A DNA stretch of 64,000 nucleotides from Pyropia haitanensis (GCA_008729055.1 SDUX01000156.1:56481-120480), one strand, 5' to 3'. Positions 44,419-53,978 are shown, numbered from the stretch's first letter. Notes: a model not told the origin generated them from the letters alone. Numbers and translations: made by a program.

Positions 44419-45067
44419 CTGTGGTATAAAATCGATCTCAACCGGGACCCGAAATACCCTCCGGGGAAAGGGGGAGGTAAATGGGAAGAGGGAACCACGA
44501 GCTAGGCGTTACCTGTTGCCTCACGCGCCTGGCGACAGGGTCGCCAGAGATGCACGGTAGTGCACACGGGGAAGAGGGTCGCAAACGCGCAGTTGTTTTT
44601 CCCGGGGACGCGGGCCACGGGCGCCCTGCTGTCCCTCTAAAAGCAAGAGGAGGGCGTACCGGCCTTTGGCCCGGTAGCCCCCCTATCGAACCCCTCGGGA
44701 GATATTGGGGGGGGGAGACCGAGTCTAACCTCGTCGATCTCCCCCAATATCTCCCCTACAGCTATTTCTAATAATTTCCCTCCAAGATATCCCTCACAAC
44801 TACAAAGAAGCAATCCCTCATGATTCGATCACGGGACGGGCGCGAGACCGGATCCGGCCCTCCGCCTCGGACCCGTTTCGTCCTGCGACCGGCAGTCCGC
44901 GCCCGCCACCCTCCCGGGCGGGTGTGTCCTGCGCCCGTCCGCCTCTGGGCAGCCGGGACCGTCCGGGGGGTCGCCGGATGCTACAAAACCCCGCACGCGG
45001 CGTTGGCCCGTAGTGGGCTACCGGTAACGCCCGTGCATCCGCACGCGTACGACAGCCACAGTCAAAC
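44419..45067 (-). other. Putative intron between zinc-knuckle ORF and Fanzor ORF
   Basis: On the minus strand an acceptor-like TTTTATACCACAG precedes the Fanzor frame (44418). The upstream ORF ends in TGGCAGCCT|GTTTGA (donor at 45067), or could be left at CTT|GTAACG (45115). Either choice keeps phase 0, and removing the segment would fuse a CCHC protein to Fanzor. The donors are weak, so the alternative is simply an intergenic spacer. It contains the hairpin at 44697-44755. Confidence 0.35.
44697..44755. repeat. Inverted repeat (hairpin), 14-18 bp arms
   Basis: GGGAGATATTGGGG (44697-44710) is perfectly complementary to CCCCAATATCTCCC (44742-44755), extended by a G run and AGA/TCT towards the loop (about 20 bases). 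The loop contains GTCTAACCT, the inverse of AGGTTAGAC found at 41302-41310 on the other side of the Fanzor gene. It could be a small foldback element, an element end or an RNA structure. Confidence 0.7.
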
Positions 45068-46024
45068 AGGCTGCCAGTCGGTCGGCAGGGCGCCCGCCCA
45101 GTCGTCTCCCGTTACAAGAGTCGCCAGGTGGCGCAGCGCGACGTCCACCACACGCAGCATGAAGAAACGCAGCTTTGTGGACGATTCTGCAAAAGCTTCC
45201 AGCTCTGCTCGCAGCGTGTTGGCGACGGCCACTCTCATAGCGCCTCTACCGCCGTCGTCAAATAGCTTTCGGGCCAGGAAGGCCACCGGCCCAACGACCG
45301 CCCGCGTGTGCCGCCCGCGGTTTCCCAGCGGATCACTACAGCTGGGGTTCACCCCACGATCGTAGGCCGCCTTGTTGCCGCCGCACTGCCGCTGCACGGG
45401 GCAGCTGGCGTCACCGGGCGCGTGGCCGCCGCCCAGACAATCGGCGCACTGGGGACCTCGCGCTGGCGAGAGGGCTGGCCGGGGCGTACCCGTCGCCGCC
45501 TGGCAAGTGGTGAACTTGTGTCCTGGCTGGCCGCATCTGCTGCACCGTTGCTTCTTGCCAGCTAGGGGGGGGGGCGAGTCTACTCCCGGTGCACGCCGAG
45601 GGAGCCCTGCTGCTGCCTGTTGAATCAGGTCAGACGCCGTCTTGGCTTGAGCGGCGAGCTCCGCCGTGATGGCCTCCGCAACAGAAGAATCGCGCCAGTG
45701 GTCGTCTACGGCGATGACAGCACCGGAGATGGCGGTGACGATGGCGGAAGCCGGCGCCGCCTCGACGTTGTCCGCCGCCTCCGCGTCGGCCGCCCGACGC
45801 AGAGCTGCGACAGCGTCGTCCCAGCCAGCGGTTGCGTCACCTGTGTGGACGATGGCCTGCAGCCGTCGGAGGTTGGAAGCCAAGACGTCCCGCTTGACGA
45901 CAGCCACAGCCCGTGCCTCGCGCACGTACGGCTGGGCGTCGGCTGGGCCTGTCTCGTCCTCCGCCGCCTCGGAAAGCACGTCGGCTACGGCACCATTGTC
46001 GTCATCCCCGTTGTCGCTTTCCAT
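45062..46024 (-). CDS. CCHC zinc-knuckle protein, probable 5' exon of the Fanzor gene
   Basis: The preferred start is the ATG at 46024 (AACCATGGAA context, MESDNGDDDNG); the frame also contains an upstream ATG at 46315. The protein is about 320 aa: an acidic N-terminus, an Ala-rich helical region (LRRLQAIVHTGDATAGWDDAV, EAITAELAAQAKTASDLIQ), a canonical zinc knuckle CSRCGQPGHKFTTC (CX2CX4HX4C) and a second, variant one CADCLGGGHAPGDASC (CX2CX4HX5C). A C-terminal helical region follows (ANTLRAELEAFAESSTKLRFFMLRVVDVALRHLATL). That last region resembles the helical N-terminus that precedes RuvC in Fanzor proteins. The same strand, a 0.65-kb gap and a phase-0 splice possibility suggest one gene with the Fanzor ORF. 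Otherwise it is a separate nucleic-acid-binding protein of the same element. Confidence 0.6.
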   Translation of the reverse strand: MESDNGDDDNGAVADVLSEAAEDETGPADAQPYVREARAVAVVKRDVLASNLRRLQAIVHTGDATAGWDDAVAALRRAADAEAADNVEAAPASAIVTAISGAVIAVDDHWRDSSVAEAITAELAAQAKTASDLIQQAAAGLPRRAPGVDSPPPLAGKKQRCSRCGQPGHKFTTCQAATGTPRPALSPARGPQCADCLGGGHAPGDASCPVQRQCGGNKAAYDRGVNPSCSDPLGNRGRHTRAVVGPVAFLARKLFDDGGRGAMRVAVANTLRAELEAFAESSTKLRFFMLRVVDVALRHLATLVTGDDWAGALPTDWQPV

Positions 46025-47837
46025 GGTTGGTCGCTGCCCGGCGAGCGCGCGGACGGCGCAGAGGGAGGAGAAGGGGACGCCAAGGCTCGTGCGGACACAA
46101 GCCGCCAAAAAGGACGGCGCCGGAGGAGAGCAGCGGGTGATGCCACCGTCGGCTGCAACTGTGGCTCGCGCGACCGCGTCTTCTGCCTCGGTCGCCGTTA
46201 GGGGGCGCGGAAGTGGGGCGAAAGGGGGGCAAGGGACGAAAGCGCAGCCCGACCCACGACGAGGACACGATGGCACAACCGCCACCCACACGACCGCGGC
46301 CGGGCACGCCCACATGCGGCGCACGGCGCCGTCAGCACCGAACGGCGCGGGCGCGACGGCGGCGGTGGCGGCGGGGAGGGCGGCGTGCGATAGACCCAGC
46401 CCGCTCAGCGGGCGTCGTTGGTCGCCTCAAATCTTCCGTACGCACCGCTGGCAACCTCCCTGGGCCGTCTGGGTCGGCTGGACAGCACCCCTCTCACAGC
46501 GCCCAAGAAGGCCGGAATCACACGCGGAGTGTGATCTCGACCCCGACCTGTAACTCACGCAGCCAGAAGGCACGCACCTGAACCATTTCAAATCCTTGTG
46601 TGAGCTTCCAAGACCGCGATACTTGCCGCGGGGGAGGCTGCAGCGGCCGGCGGCGAACGGGGGGGGGGCAGCAGCGGCCCGCGCCGGCGGCCACGGTGAC
46701 GGAGAGCGGGCGGCAGCGGTAGGTGTACGCGGCAGGCGGCCGTGGCGGGGGGCGGCGGAAGGCCGCAGCGGCCGCGGCCGCAAGCAGCCGGCAGCGGCGG
46801 CGGCCGGCGGTGGCGGCGGCCCGTGAGCAGCGGCAGCCGCGGCGAGGTCGCTGGGGGAAGTGGGGCGGGAGCATCGGCTGCGTCGGGCAGCAGCAGGTGC
46901 TTGCCGGCGCTATCGGGCTCGCCGCGTCCTGGTGTGGCGGGGGGGAGTAGGACGCCGGGATGGGCGTTGTCAGTGGCAGAGGCGTCGTCGGCGGCGGTGG
47001 GTGGGGTGCCGCCGCCGGTGGCGGGGAGCCTCGACGGTGCGGGTGCCGTCGTCGGTGGGGGCGGTGGGGGCGGAATGGCGGGGGGTCGGGGCGGCGGCGG
47101 CGCCGGTGATGTTGGCGGTGGGAGGGGTGACGCCGGTCCGGGGGGGGACGCCCACGGCACGCCATCGGCGGCCACCGACGCCCGTGACGCGCGAGCCTCT
47201 TCTGTTTTGGCAACCTGGTGGGTCGGTGGTGCCGGCCCCGGCCTGTCGCGCACACGTCTGCCATCTTCCCTGGCACGCCACGGCGCGGGTGGGGGCACAA
47301 GCGTGTGCTTGTCGCGATGCCAGCATGGCCTCTACGACAGCCGACGTCGCGAGCAACGGCGGGTAGGCGGCGCGACGACGGAGGGACTGACGTGCGTAGC
47401 CCAGCGGCAAAAGTAGCATGGGCAACACGGGCAACACGAGCAACACGCGTAACACAAAAATTAGGCTAGCTGGTGAGGGAGACGGGTGTGCCAAAAGCGT
47501 GGACTGGTCTTAGTATGGGAAATTGGACTAGCGACAAAAGAGGCGTCCAGAACACGCAGTGGGAAAAGCCACAAACAAGTCGACAAAGTGACGCTCGTGG
47601 ACGCGCCTAAAATGGGCGGGGAGGACAGGGGCGCGGGGCAAGCCGACGGACGGTGCCGGGCACGTAGTGCCAGAGGGGGAAGCCCGCGCGGCCGCGGCGG
47701 CTCACAGGGCGTTAGAGGTTGGGCGGCACGCACTCTCTCTACTAATTAAACAGCAACCAAAATGAACATAAAATTGATACCGGAGCAATAGGAGATGGGA
47801 CGTATGTCCCAAGTTGATGCGACCCGATTTCACTATC
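46025..47837. other. Intergenic region with Gly/Pro-type low complexity
   Basis: 5' flank of the zinc-knuckle/Fanzor locus, then a GC-rich stretch (46600-47180) whose frames on both strands start only at GTG/TTG. At 47418-47455 there is a short 9-bp repeat (GGCAACACG-like, four to five copies). The last ~300 bases are AT-richer. No supported gene. Confidence 0.4.
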
Positions 47838-47840
47838 ATG

Positions 47841-47900
47841 CATCATCGTCGCGAAAACGTACCACGGTTACTGGGGTATACTGCGGGATACTCGTGGTTA
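47841..47900 (+). repeat. Inverted repeat, left arm (about 60 bp)
   Basis: CATCATCGTCGCGAAAACG through GGGTATACTGCGGG to ACTCGTGGTTA. This matches, with few differences, the reverse complement of 50314-50373, giving an element-like unit of about 2.5 kb. Similarity stops sharply on the inner side. Confidence 0.6.
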
Positions 47901-48213
47901 GTACCACACAGCACCCCAGATTGGGCTGAAATGGTCTAAAAAGCGCCCAGTACAAATATTCGCGGACGCGTATCTCGAGAACGGCGTGTACTAGACTCTC
48001 TTTCAGAGGCCATTCTTCCAATTGGGGATACATCGCCTGACCAGTATACTCCTGAACCCCCCTCCACGACGCCTCTGGGAGGGGGTGTGCGGACATGTCA
48101 CGGTCGCCAGTATACCCGAGAAGGAGTTTTGGAGAGCTACTTATCGCGACCTGAGAGCCCTCCCGTACCGTTGTCTTGTCACGCTGCGTATCTGGCCCAC
48201 CGATCACTACGTT

Positions 48214-48366
48214 GACCACGCCCACTATGCTACGAATAGCGCTGAGAGCGCCTGACAACAGACCACGCGGCGGTCCCTGAGGTGGCTACGTCACCCACGG
48301 AAAATACTGTACGTTGCAAGAAAGCATAAATTTTTCGTCCTGGCATGACTCCCCGGGGGCCGCTCG
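48214..48366 (+). repeat. Direct repeat copy A (153 bp)
   Basis: Matches 49491-49642 closely over landmarks CACTATGCTACGAA, CAACAGACCACGCGGCGG, GGAAAATACTGTACGTTGC and AAGAAAGCAT. Antisense frames differ mainly by substitutions. Nature unknown; probably a dispersed or duplicated non-coding unit. Confidence 0.8.
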
Positions 48367-48724
48367 AATAACAAACCCCTCCCCGCTCTCTCTGTCCCCG
48401 CCCCCCCCCCCACCCCCCCTGGCCGGAGAGGGGGGAGCGGGGGAGGGGCGCCGGCGTGCTGGGCACTCCAGGCTCCCCCCGGTACGCCCCTCTAGCAGCT
48501 CCAGGGAGGGGAGCGGACGGGCCCACCGGCGTGCCCCCAGCCGCACCCTCCTGCCAGCACGCATCGGGGTGGCCACCAGCTACCCTCCACGGCACACTCA
48601 GCGCTCCCCACATGGTGCCGTCTATGGTACGCACGCACCCCACGCCCACGCCTACGCCCACGCCCAAGCCCACGCCCAACTAAACAACAACACAACGATA
48701 CGCATATAATAAACAAAAAAAGGC

Positions 48725-49110
48725 CAGCACCAACAGACAGACGCGCCCCGCCGCGGAAAAAGAAGAAAGGAGCCAGCAGGGGGGCGGCCGCCAGCACCGA
48801 CAGACAGACACGGCCCGCCGCGGCAACAGAAAAAACCCACCAGCAAAGTGGCAAGCCGCCAGCACCAACAGACGGAAGCGCCCCGCCGCGGAAAAAGAAG
48901 AAAGGAGCCAGCAGGGGGGCGGCCGCCAGCACCGACAGACAGAGGCGGCCAGCCGGCGCAAAAGAAGAAAGGCGCCAGCAGGGCGGCAGCCACCAGCAGA
49001 CGGACGGACGCGACCCGCCGCGGCAACAAAAGAAAGGCACCAGCAGGGTGAAGGACGCCAGCACCAACAGACAGACGCGAAGCGCCGCGGCCAAAAAAAA
49101 AGGCTCCAGC
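48725..49110. repeat. Minisatellite, ~67-bp unit, about six copies
   Basis: The landmark GCCGCCAGCACC and its variants (GCAGCCACCAGC, GACGCCAGCACC) recur near 48787, 48855, 48922, 48986 and 49054; between them each unit holds GACAGACAG-like and CCCGCCGCGG-like sequence, an A-rich patch (AAAAAGAAGAAAGGAGCCAG) and CAGCAGGG. The minus strand reads as hydrophobic SVLAAAPLLAPFFFFRGG phrases, judged to be non-coding. Confidence 0.8.
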
Positions 49111-49378
49111 TTGGAGGCGCCACCCGCGGGGTGAAAAGCAGCCGCCACCAGCAGATGCACGCAGGTGTGGAAAAGAAGAGGGTGGGGGGGGGGGGGGGTG
49201 GTGGGATGGTGAAGGAGTGGGGGTGGGGCACGTGAAGAGGGGGGGGAGCGCGGGGGGGGGGGAAGGTGGAGAGTGGGAGTGGGAGGGGGAGGGTGGGTGG
49301 GCAGGTCAACGCCCGGGCACAGAAGTCCATCCCCCGCCTGTCTGCTGGAGCGCCCCCCCCCCCCGCTGTTCCCCACCC

Positions 49379-49480
49379 CGCACCCCCCCACAGGGTGCTC
49401 CAGGAGCTCTCTGCCGGGCGTGCGCGCCGCGCGCCCGTGCTTTTACGCTGCCCCAGTGCGCGCTCTGCTCTCAGGTGGGG
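49379..49480 (+). repeat. Direct repeat D, copy 1 (about 100 bp)
   Basis: Matches 49689-49790 over GCTCCAG(G/A)AGCTCTCTG, GGCGTGCGCGCCGCGC and GCGCGCTCTGCTCTC. It sits 10 bp before direct repeat copy B. Confidence 0.75.
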
Positions 49481-49490
49481 CTGTGCGGGG

Positions 49491-49642
49491 GACCACGCGC
49501 ACTATGCTACGAACCGCGCTCACAGCACCTGTCAACAGACCACGCGGCGGTATCTGTGGTGGCTACGTCACACACGGAAAATACTGTACGTTGCAAGAAA
49601 GCATAGATCGTACCTCCAGGAATGATTCCCCGGGGACCGCTC
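49491..49642 (+). repeat. Direct repeat copy B (152 bp)
   Basis: Second copy of the unit at 48214-48366. Together with repeat D copy 2 it forms a composite unit (B plus D) whose D part is also present immediately upstream. Confidence 0.8.
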
Positions 49643-49688
49643 TCGTACCAGACCCCTGCCCGCCCCCCCTGTCCCCACCCCGCCCCCC

Positions 49689-49790
49689 CGCACCCCCTCA
49701 CACGATGCTCCAGAAGCTCTCTGTCCGGCGTGCGCGCCGCGCACCCGTGCTGTTAGGCCGCTCCAATGCGCGCTCTGCTCTCGGGTGAGG
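49689..49790 (+). repeat. Direct repeat D, copy 2 (about 100 bp)
   Basis: Second copy of the unit at 49379-49480, lying 47 bp after direct repeat copy B. Confidence 0.75.
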
Positions 49791-50313
49791 CTCCCTGGGG
49801 CGCCGTGCTGTGCGTTCGTGCATGGGGACCTTTTCAGCTGCAGGGGAGATGAATCGGGAGTCCACCCGCAAGACGACACCGCACTCGATGCGTGACCGGC
49901 GAGCATTGGTCGAGACTTGGACCAACCGAGGTGTGAGAAGGGAGCGCGTGGAGAGCGGCTGCGAGTGCCTGCTGTTGGACGTGTGACAGAAGTGGTGTCG
50001 CGAAGCTGGAATCGGGGCAAGTCGCGCGCAATCCGTTGATAATTCGGCGATATTCGTGCGCAGTTCGGCTCCTCAGGCCTGCCTCGCACCCTCCCACGGC
50101 CGTGCCCCCCCCCCCCTCGGCGGCTGAGTCCTCCCCTGGGGTGGTGGAGTCTTCCTGGTGCCCCGGTTTTACAGCTGAATTGGGCACTCACGGACATGTA
50201 GCCCCGCTTTCTGTCGGACCCGGCTCCAGCCGCCCGCCGACGCGAACAACCAGCAGACCACAGCCGACCACAAGTAAACGAGCTACCGTACAGTACATGC
50301 GCAGTACAAAAAA

Positions 50314-50373
50314 TAGCCACGAGTACTGCCCAGTATACCCTAGTACGGGTAGTACGTTTTCCCGACGATGAAG
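50314..50373 (-). repeat. Inverted repeat, right arm (about 60 bp)
   Basis: The reverse complement aligns to 47841-47900 (CATCGTCG(C/G)GAAAACGTAC, GGGTATACTG, TACTCGTGG). No clear target-site duplication was recognised outside the arms. Confidence 0.6.
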
Positions 50374-50992
50374 CAAGCATTACGAATGACTTCGGCGCTG
50401 TGATTTCGGATTGTGGTACCATGGTGTACAGGGCAACGGCCAATTATCCCTTGACGACGAGCTTCACTGTCCCACTTGCCGCAGCACGAGTGTTACGTCG
50501 TGGGCGAATCTGGGACACGGAGCATAGCACACCAGGTAACGGTCCTCTCCTGCCACGATGCTGGGCCGCGTCGCGAACACCAGCTGGTCAGGCCACATGA
50601 AATCGGAACCGAAGCAGACGCAACGTTTGAAATGGGGAGGGAAGATATCATTTATCGCATTCTCTCTCTACGGCCACCACACCCTGAGCGGGGCGTTTCC
50701 CCATCAAGCCAATGACTGGCCTATCGTGCTGAAGGCGGCTTGGGCGGTATTCATATTTGGACCGCGTTCCAGCCCACTCCTGTACAAAGGCCGAGCGGGA
50801 GTGTCTGCCGCGGCACATGCTCCACCGGCAGCCGCCCGACTTCCGCGACGCCCTTTGCACCCACCTTCGGCTGCAGGCGTCGGCAGTGCGCGCGACGGCG
50901 GCGGCATGGGCGGGGCGGCCCACGGCGGCCGGCACGCATCGGTGCACCCCCTTCCTCTTGCCGCCCCAGTCCGCGTCTCCGCTCCCCCCTCC
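50374..50992. other. Left flank of the retrotransposon insertion
   Basis: Mixed sequence. The last ~60 bases are pyrimidine-rich and continue, beyond the inserted element, into a long C/T tract ending in CAG at 58428. A plus-strand stretch at about 50800-50930 (RHMLHRQPPDFRDALCTHLRLQA) reads like protein and could be an exon preceding this intron; unproven. Confidence 0.35.
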
Positions 50993-50997
50993 CCCGC

Positions 50998-51860
50998 TGT
51001 AAGGATATGCCCCTTAAATCCCCAAGACTGGAGCCTAGGGGATAAGGACTGGGGCCTCTCCTTCCCTGTCCTTCTCAGCCAACTCCTTCCAAGACGCATC
51101 AACTCCAAAGTAATCTGGGGCATGCCGCGGTGTCCGTCCGATAATCTACTACTAACGGACGGTCAGCACGGGAGCCGCGGATTGGCTAACCGACACTACC
51201 CTGACTCATCTGCCGACGGGTACAGTCTCCAACGGATCAACGGACTAACGGACCAAAAGACGAGCCACATCTCTGACGCGTCAGCAAGCCGGAACAATCT
51301 CCCCGTGGACCAATGGGAGCGACAAGACTTGCTGACCCACGGGAGATATTCGACCCGAAGACTGGCGTCTGCTTACACGCCTCTGAGGCTTTTCGGGTCG
51401 AATGGCGCGTGGGGCCAGCCGCGCGGCGCTACGAGCGCCGCACACCGTCCCCCCCCGCGTTTGGGGCTTTCTGGTGGGGCGCCTTGGGGCGCACACGCCC
51501 ACCCTTGCTTTGTTCTGAGAGCCCATGCTTTGTTTTGAGAGCTTTGGTGCCGTCCACCGGCACGACGGGCAATTGCATGCTTTGGGGCACCCTGGGTGCC
51601 CCCCTGGGGGTATATAATGCGTGAGTGTGGGCGCCACCGGGAGAGACCTCGGGGGAACAACCACAGACAGAGACACAAAGACCTCCTGTACCTTCGACCC
51701 CCTCGACCCTCACCGACGTCACGCCCATCCTCTTCCCCACCCCCATCACCGTCATCCCACCCGTCACCTTCCCCGCGCCCGGCATCCTCATTGGCTTGCA
51801 CGGGTTGCTGACACCGGCACCAGTACGTTGAGGGCTGCCCGGTGTGGGTGGTGCCTCACA
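50998..51860 (+). repeat. 5' LTR (863 bp)
   Basis: Begins TGTAAGGATATGCCCC and ends GGTGCCTCACA. TATATAA at 51611-51617 follows a GGGGCACCCTGGGTGCCCC hairpin and is the likely promoter. It differs from the 3' LTR only around 51449-51458 (8 C then GCG, versus 9 C then G). Confidence 0.95.
51611..51617 (+). promoter_or_regulatory. LTR TATA box
   Basis: GGGGGTATATAATGCGTGAG, present identically in the 3' LTR (58117-58123). Placed to start the genomic transcript within the LTR. Confidence 0.7.
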
Positions 51861-51862
51861 TG

Positions 51863-51880
51863 TGGTAGCTTCAGATAGTT
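51863..51880 (+). other. Candidate primer binding site
   Basis: TGGTAGCTTCAGATAGTT begins two bases after the 5' LTR. TGG at the start is expected for pairing with a tRNA 3' CCA end. The matching tRNA was not identified. Confidence 0.45.
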
Positions 51881-52084
51881 TGACTTCCTCTTGGCGGTGA
51901 CGTTGCGATTCCGTCCTGGATTTGGCCCTCCCTGTGTTTGTGCACTCGTGCTGCCCCCTGTGTTCGGCGTGCCTCGGGCATTGTAATACGAACGCAGCGG
52001 GTTCCACGAATCACACCGAAAGAACACTGCCCTGACACTGCCCTGGTGGCCCCTGTCACGGTTTTTTTCTTTTGGTCGACTGAT

Positions 52085-52735
52085 TGTCGAAACCCAGTGA
52101 GTGCCAAATCAGGTTCGGAATTTTCTTCCTCGGCGTTGGCGGACGCCCCGACTTCCTCGGCGGCGACGGCGCGCCCCCCGACGGCGCGCGGCACCCCGGC
52201 GGCGCGCGGCATCGCGGCGGCGCGCGACACCGCGGCGGCACGTGGCACCCCGGCGGGCGCATCCACGTCATCCTCTGTGGCGGCGACGGCCGCATCGGCG
52301 GCGCCAGCCGCATCCAAGCCCCCCCTCTCGCGCAAGGGTAAGGGCCCGGCCACGTCAGGCCCGGCGGTCCCAGCCAACCGGCGCCTGCTGCTGCCCGCGC
52401 AGGATCCGGCCCGGCGCTACATCGCGCCGCCGGCCCCACGAATCGGCCACATCCGACCGACGACCGCGCGCGCAGCAGAGCAGCGAGAGCAGCGCCGGAT
52501 CGCCAAGACCATCCCCAAGGGCAAATACGTTTGCAAGCCGTGCGGTGTGCGTTGCAACAGCCTGACAGTGCTGCGCGACCATCGCTGGTCGCGGCGCCAC
52601 CGCAATACGGTCAACCGTCCAGCGACCCGCCCTCGTTGCGACGTGTGCGATCGCGAATTTGAGACGGTCGAGCACTTCGAACGCCACCAGCGTGGCAAGG
52701 ATCACCACCGCACGCTGGCGCGCCGCACCGACTGA
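52085..52735 (+). CDS. Accessory zinc-finger ORF of the retrotransposon
   Basis: A plus-strand frame (open from 51938, ending at 52735) lies between the LTR and gag. Its C-terminal part holds two zinc fingers of CX2CX12HX5H spacing, VCKPCGVRCNSLTVLRDHRW..H and RCDVCDREFETVEHFERHQR..H, preceded by an Ala/Thr-rich low-complexity domain and basic residues. They resemble U1/matrin-type double-stranded-nucleic-acid-binding fingers. The frame contains no ATG at all, so expression would need splicing from an upstream ATG or a non-AUG start; the start given here is arbitrary. Such an ORF is not part of a standard gypsy element and may be a captured host domain. Confidence 0.5.
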   Translation, partial: CRNPVSAKSGSEFSSSALADAPTSSAATARPPTARGTPAARGIAAARDTAAARGTPAGASTSSSVAATAASAAPAASKPPLSRKGKGPATSGPAVPANRRLLLPAQDPARRYIAPPAPRIGHIRPTTARAAEQREQRRIAKTIPKGKYVCKPCGVRCNSLTVLRDHRWSRRHRNTVNRPATRPRCDVCDREFETVEHFERHQRGKDHHRTLARRTD

Positions 52736-53099
52736 CACCTCGCAACACCCCCCAGGATCTGTGCAAGAGACGCGATTTTCCCCCTTTGATCCCCCCGCGT
52801 GGAAATCCGGCACGACCCGACTCGGGCCCGTGCGCGGCGGCCGGCGGGAAAATCCGATTGCGTGATTTGAGTCTTCGAATTCTGCTTCATCGCATCGCTT
52901 GTGACCCATCAAATAGTGTTGTCCATCTTTGGAAACGTGGTAGCCACGACGGCCGCGCTTGTCCAGAGCTAGTGCAGCACTATTTTGCTTGCTCAAATTA
53001 ACTTGCACATCTTGTAAGACTTGCCCCGTGCTCTGCCGGAGTAAGTCAAACCGGATCTGTTGGGTTAATTTGATTGTTGCGGACCTAACCCAGTACGCA

Positions 53100-53978
53100 A
53101 TGAACCCCCCGAATCCTACAGCTGTAAGTCCGATTAATCCGGGCACGGCCTCAACCGCACCCTCCGCGGAGTCATGGAATCAACTTACAGCGTTCGTCTC
53201 GCAGATGAGCGCCGAGCTCGAGGCTCATAAGGTTGAATTGGCGGACGCCAAGAAACAGCTGTCCGACGCCAAGGCTAAGGCCACTAGTGGAGGCGCGACG
53301 ACTGCGAGGCCGAATATGCCCGCGCTGTTCTCCGGCAAGCCCGGGACAATTGAAGCATGGTGCTCGCACATGGACTCATATGTGCGACTGACTGACCCTG
53401 ACGAAGCGTGTCGGATCGCCTGCACCTACCTGGACGGTGAAGCGTTCACCTGGTGGCATACCTACAGTCGGACGACGGCGGTCCCCGACTGGGCTACCTT
53501 TCGGGCTGCGCTCATCCGTCGCTTCAGCCCTCTGAACAAGACGCAGGCGGCGCGGGACAAGCTGCACTCATGGCGCCAAATCAAGGACGTCGGGACGTTC
53601 AACAGGACTTTCCTGAGCGTCCTCTTGGACATCCCGGACATCACCGAAGCGGAAAAGATCGACCGCTATAGCCGAGGCCTGAAGCGCGACATCTGGCAGG
53701 CACTGTGCCTCAAGACGTACACCGATCTTGAATCACTGATGACGGACGCCCTGCGCGTGGAAGCGGCCAAGGCTGGAGTGTCCCGTATCACCAGCAATGT
53801 TAACAGCACTTCTGGCAAGCCACCGACGATGGGCGTTGTCCCGATGGACATTTCCAGCATCAAGATCGAAAAGCTGACGCCAGACGAACGCCAGCGCTGC
53901 ATGCGCGAGGGTCTCTGCCTTCGCTGTCGCGAGAAAGGACACATGGCTAAGGACTGCCCAAAAGGCCAGCGGAACTGA
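53100..53978 (+). CDS. gag: Gag polyprotein of the chromovirus
   Basis: 292 aa from the ATG at 53100 ([10 protein letters not shown]...); the frame is open upstream to TTG at 52959. The first ~75 aa contain a helical region ([19 protein letters not shown]). The central part matches the retrotransposon Gag fold ([57 protein letters not shown]). The C-terminus carries one zinc knuckle, [14 protein letters not shown]. It forms the virus-like particle and binds the RNA. Gag ends 54 bases before the first pol ATG; the slippery site overlaps its last codons. Confidence 0.9.
   Translation: MNPPNPTAVSPINPGTASTAPSAESWNQLTAFVSQMSAELEAHKVELADAKKQLSDAKAKATSGGATTARPNMPALFSGKPGTIEAWCSHMDSYVRLTDPDEACRIACTYLDGEAFTWWHTYSRTTAVPDWATFRAALIRRFSPLNKTQAARDKLHSWRQIKDVGTFNRTFLSVLLDIPDITEAEKIDRYSRGLKRDIWQALCLKTYTDLESLMTDALRVEAAKAGVSRITSNVNSTSGKPPTMGVVPMDISSIKIEKLTPDERQRCMREGLCLRCREKGHMAKDCPKGQRN
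53957..53963 (+). promoter_or_regulatory. -1 ribosomal frameshift slippery site (CCCAAAA)
   Basis: In the gag frame the bases read C CCA AAA, a canonical X XXY YYZ heptamer, placed right after the zinc knuckle. A -1 shift enters the pol frame, which is open from 53951 with no stop up to the protease. Pol has no ATG until 54032. Confidence 0.6.

Noticed and set aside
46588..47494. Pro-rich and signal-peptide-like minus-strand frames
   Set aside because: They start only at GTG/TTG; the hydrophobic N-terminus comes from a 9-bp repeat, and no homology is recognisable.
47841..48258. 140-codon minus-strand frame in an AT-richer patch
   Set aside because: It includes the inverted-repeat arm and part of a duplicated non-coding block; no domain.
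48492..49391. 299-codon hydrophobic minus-strand frame
   Set aside because: Generated by the 67-bp minisatellite; hydrophobicity follows from the A-rich patches read as TTT/TTC.
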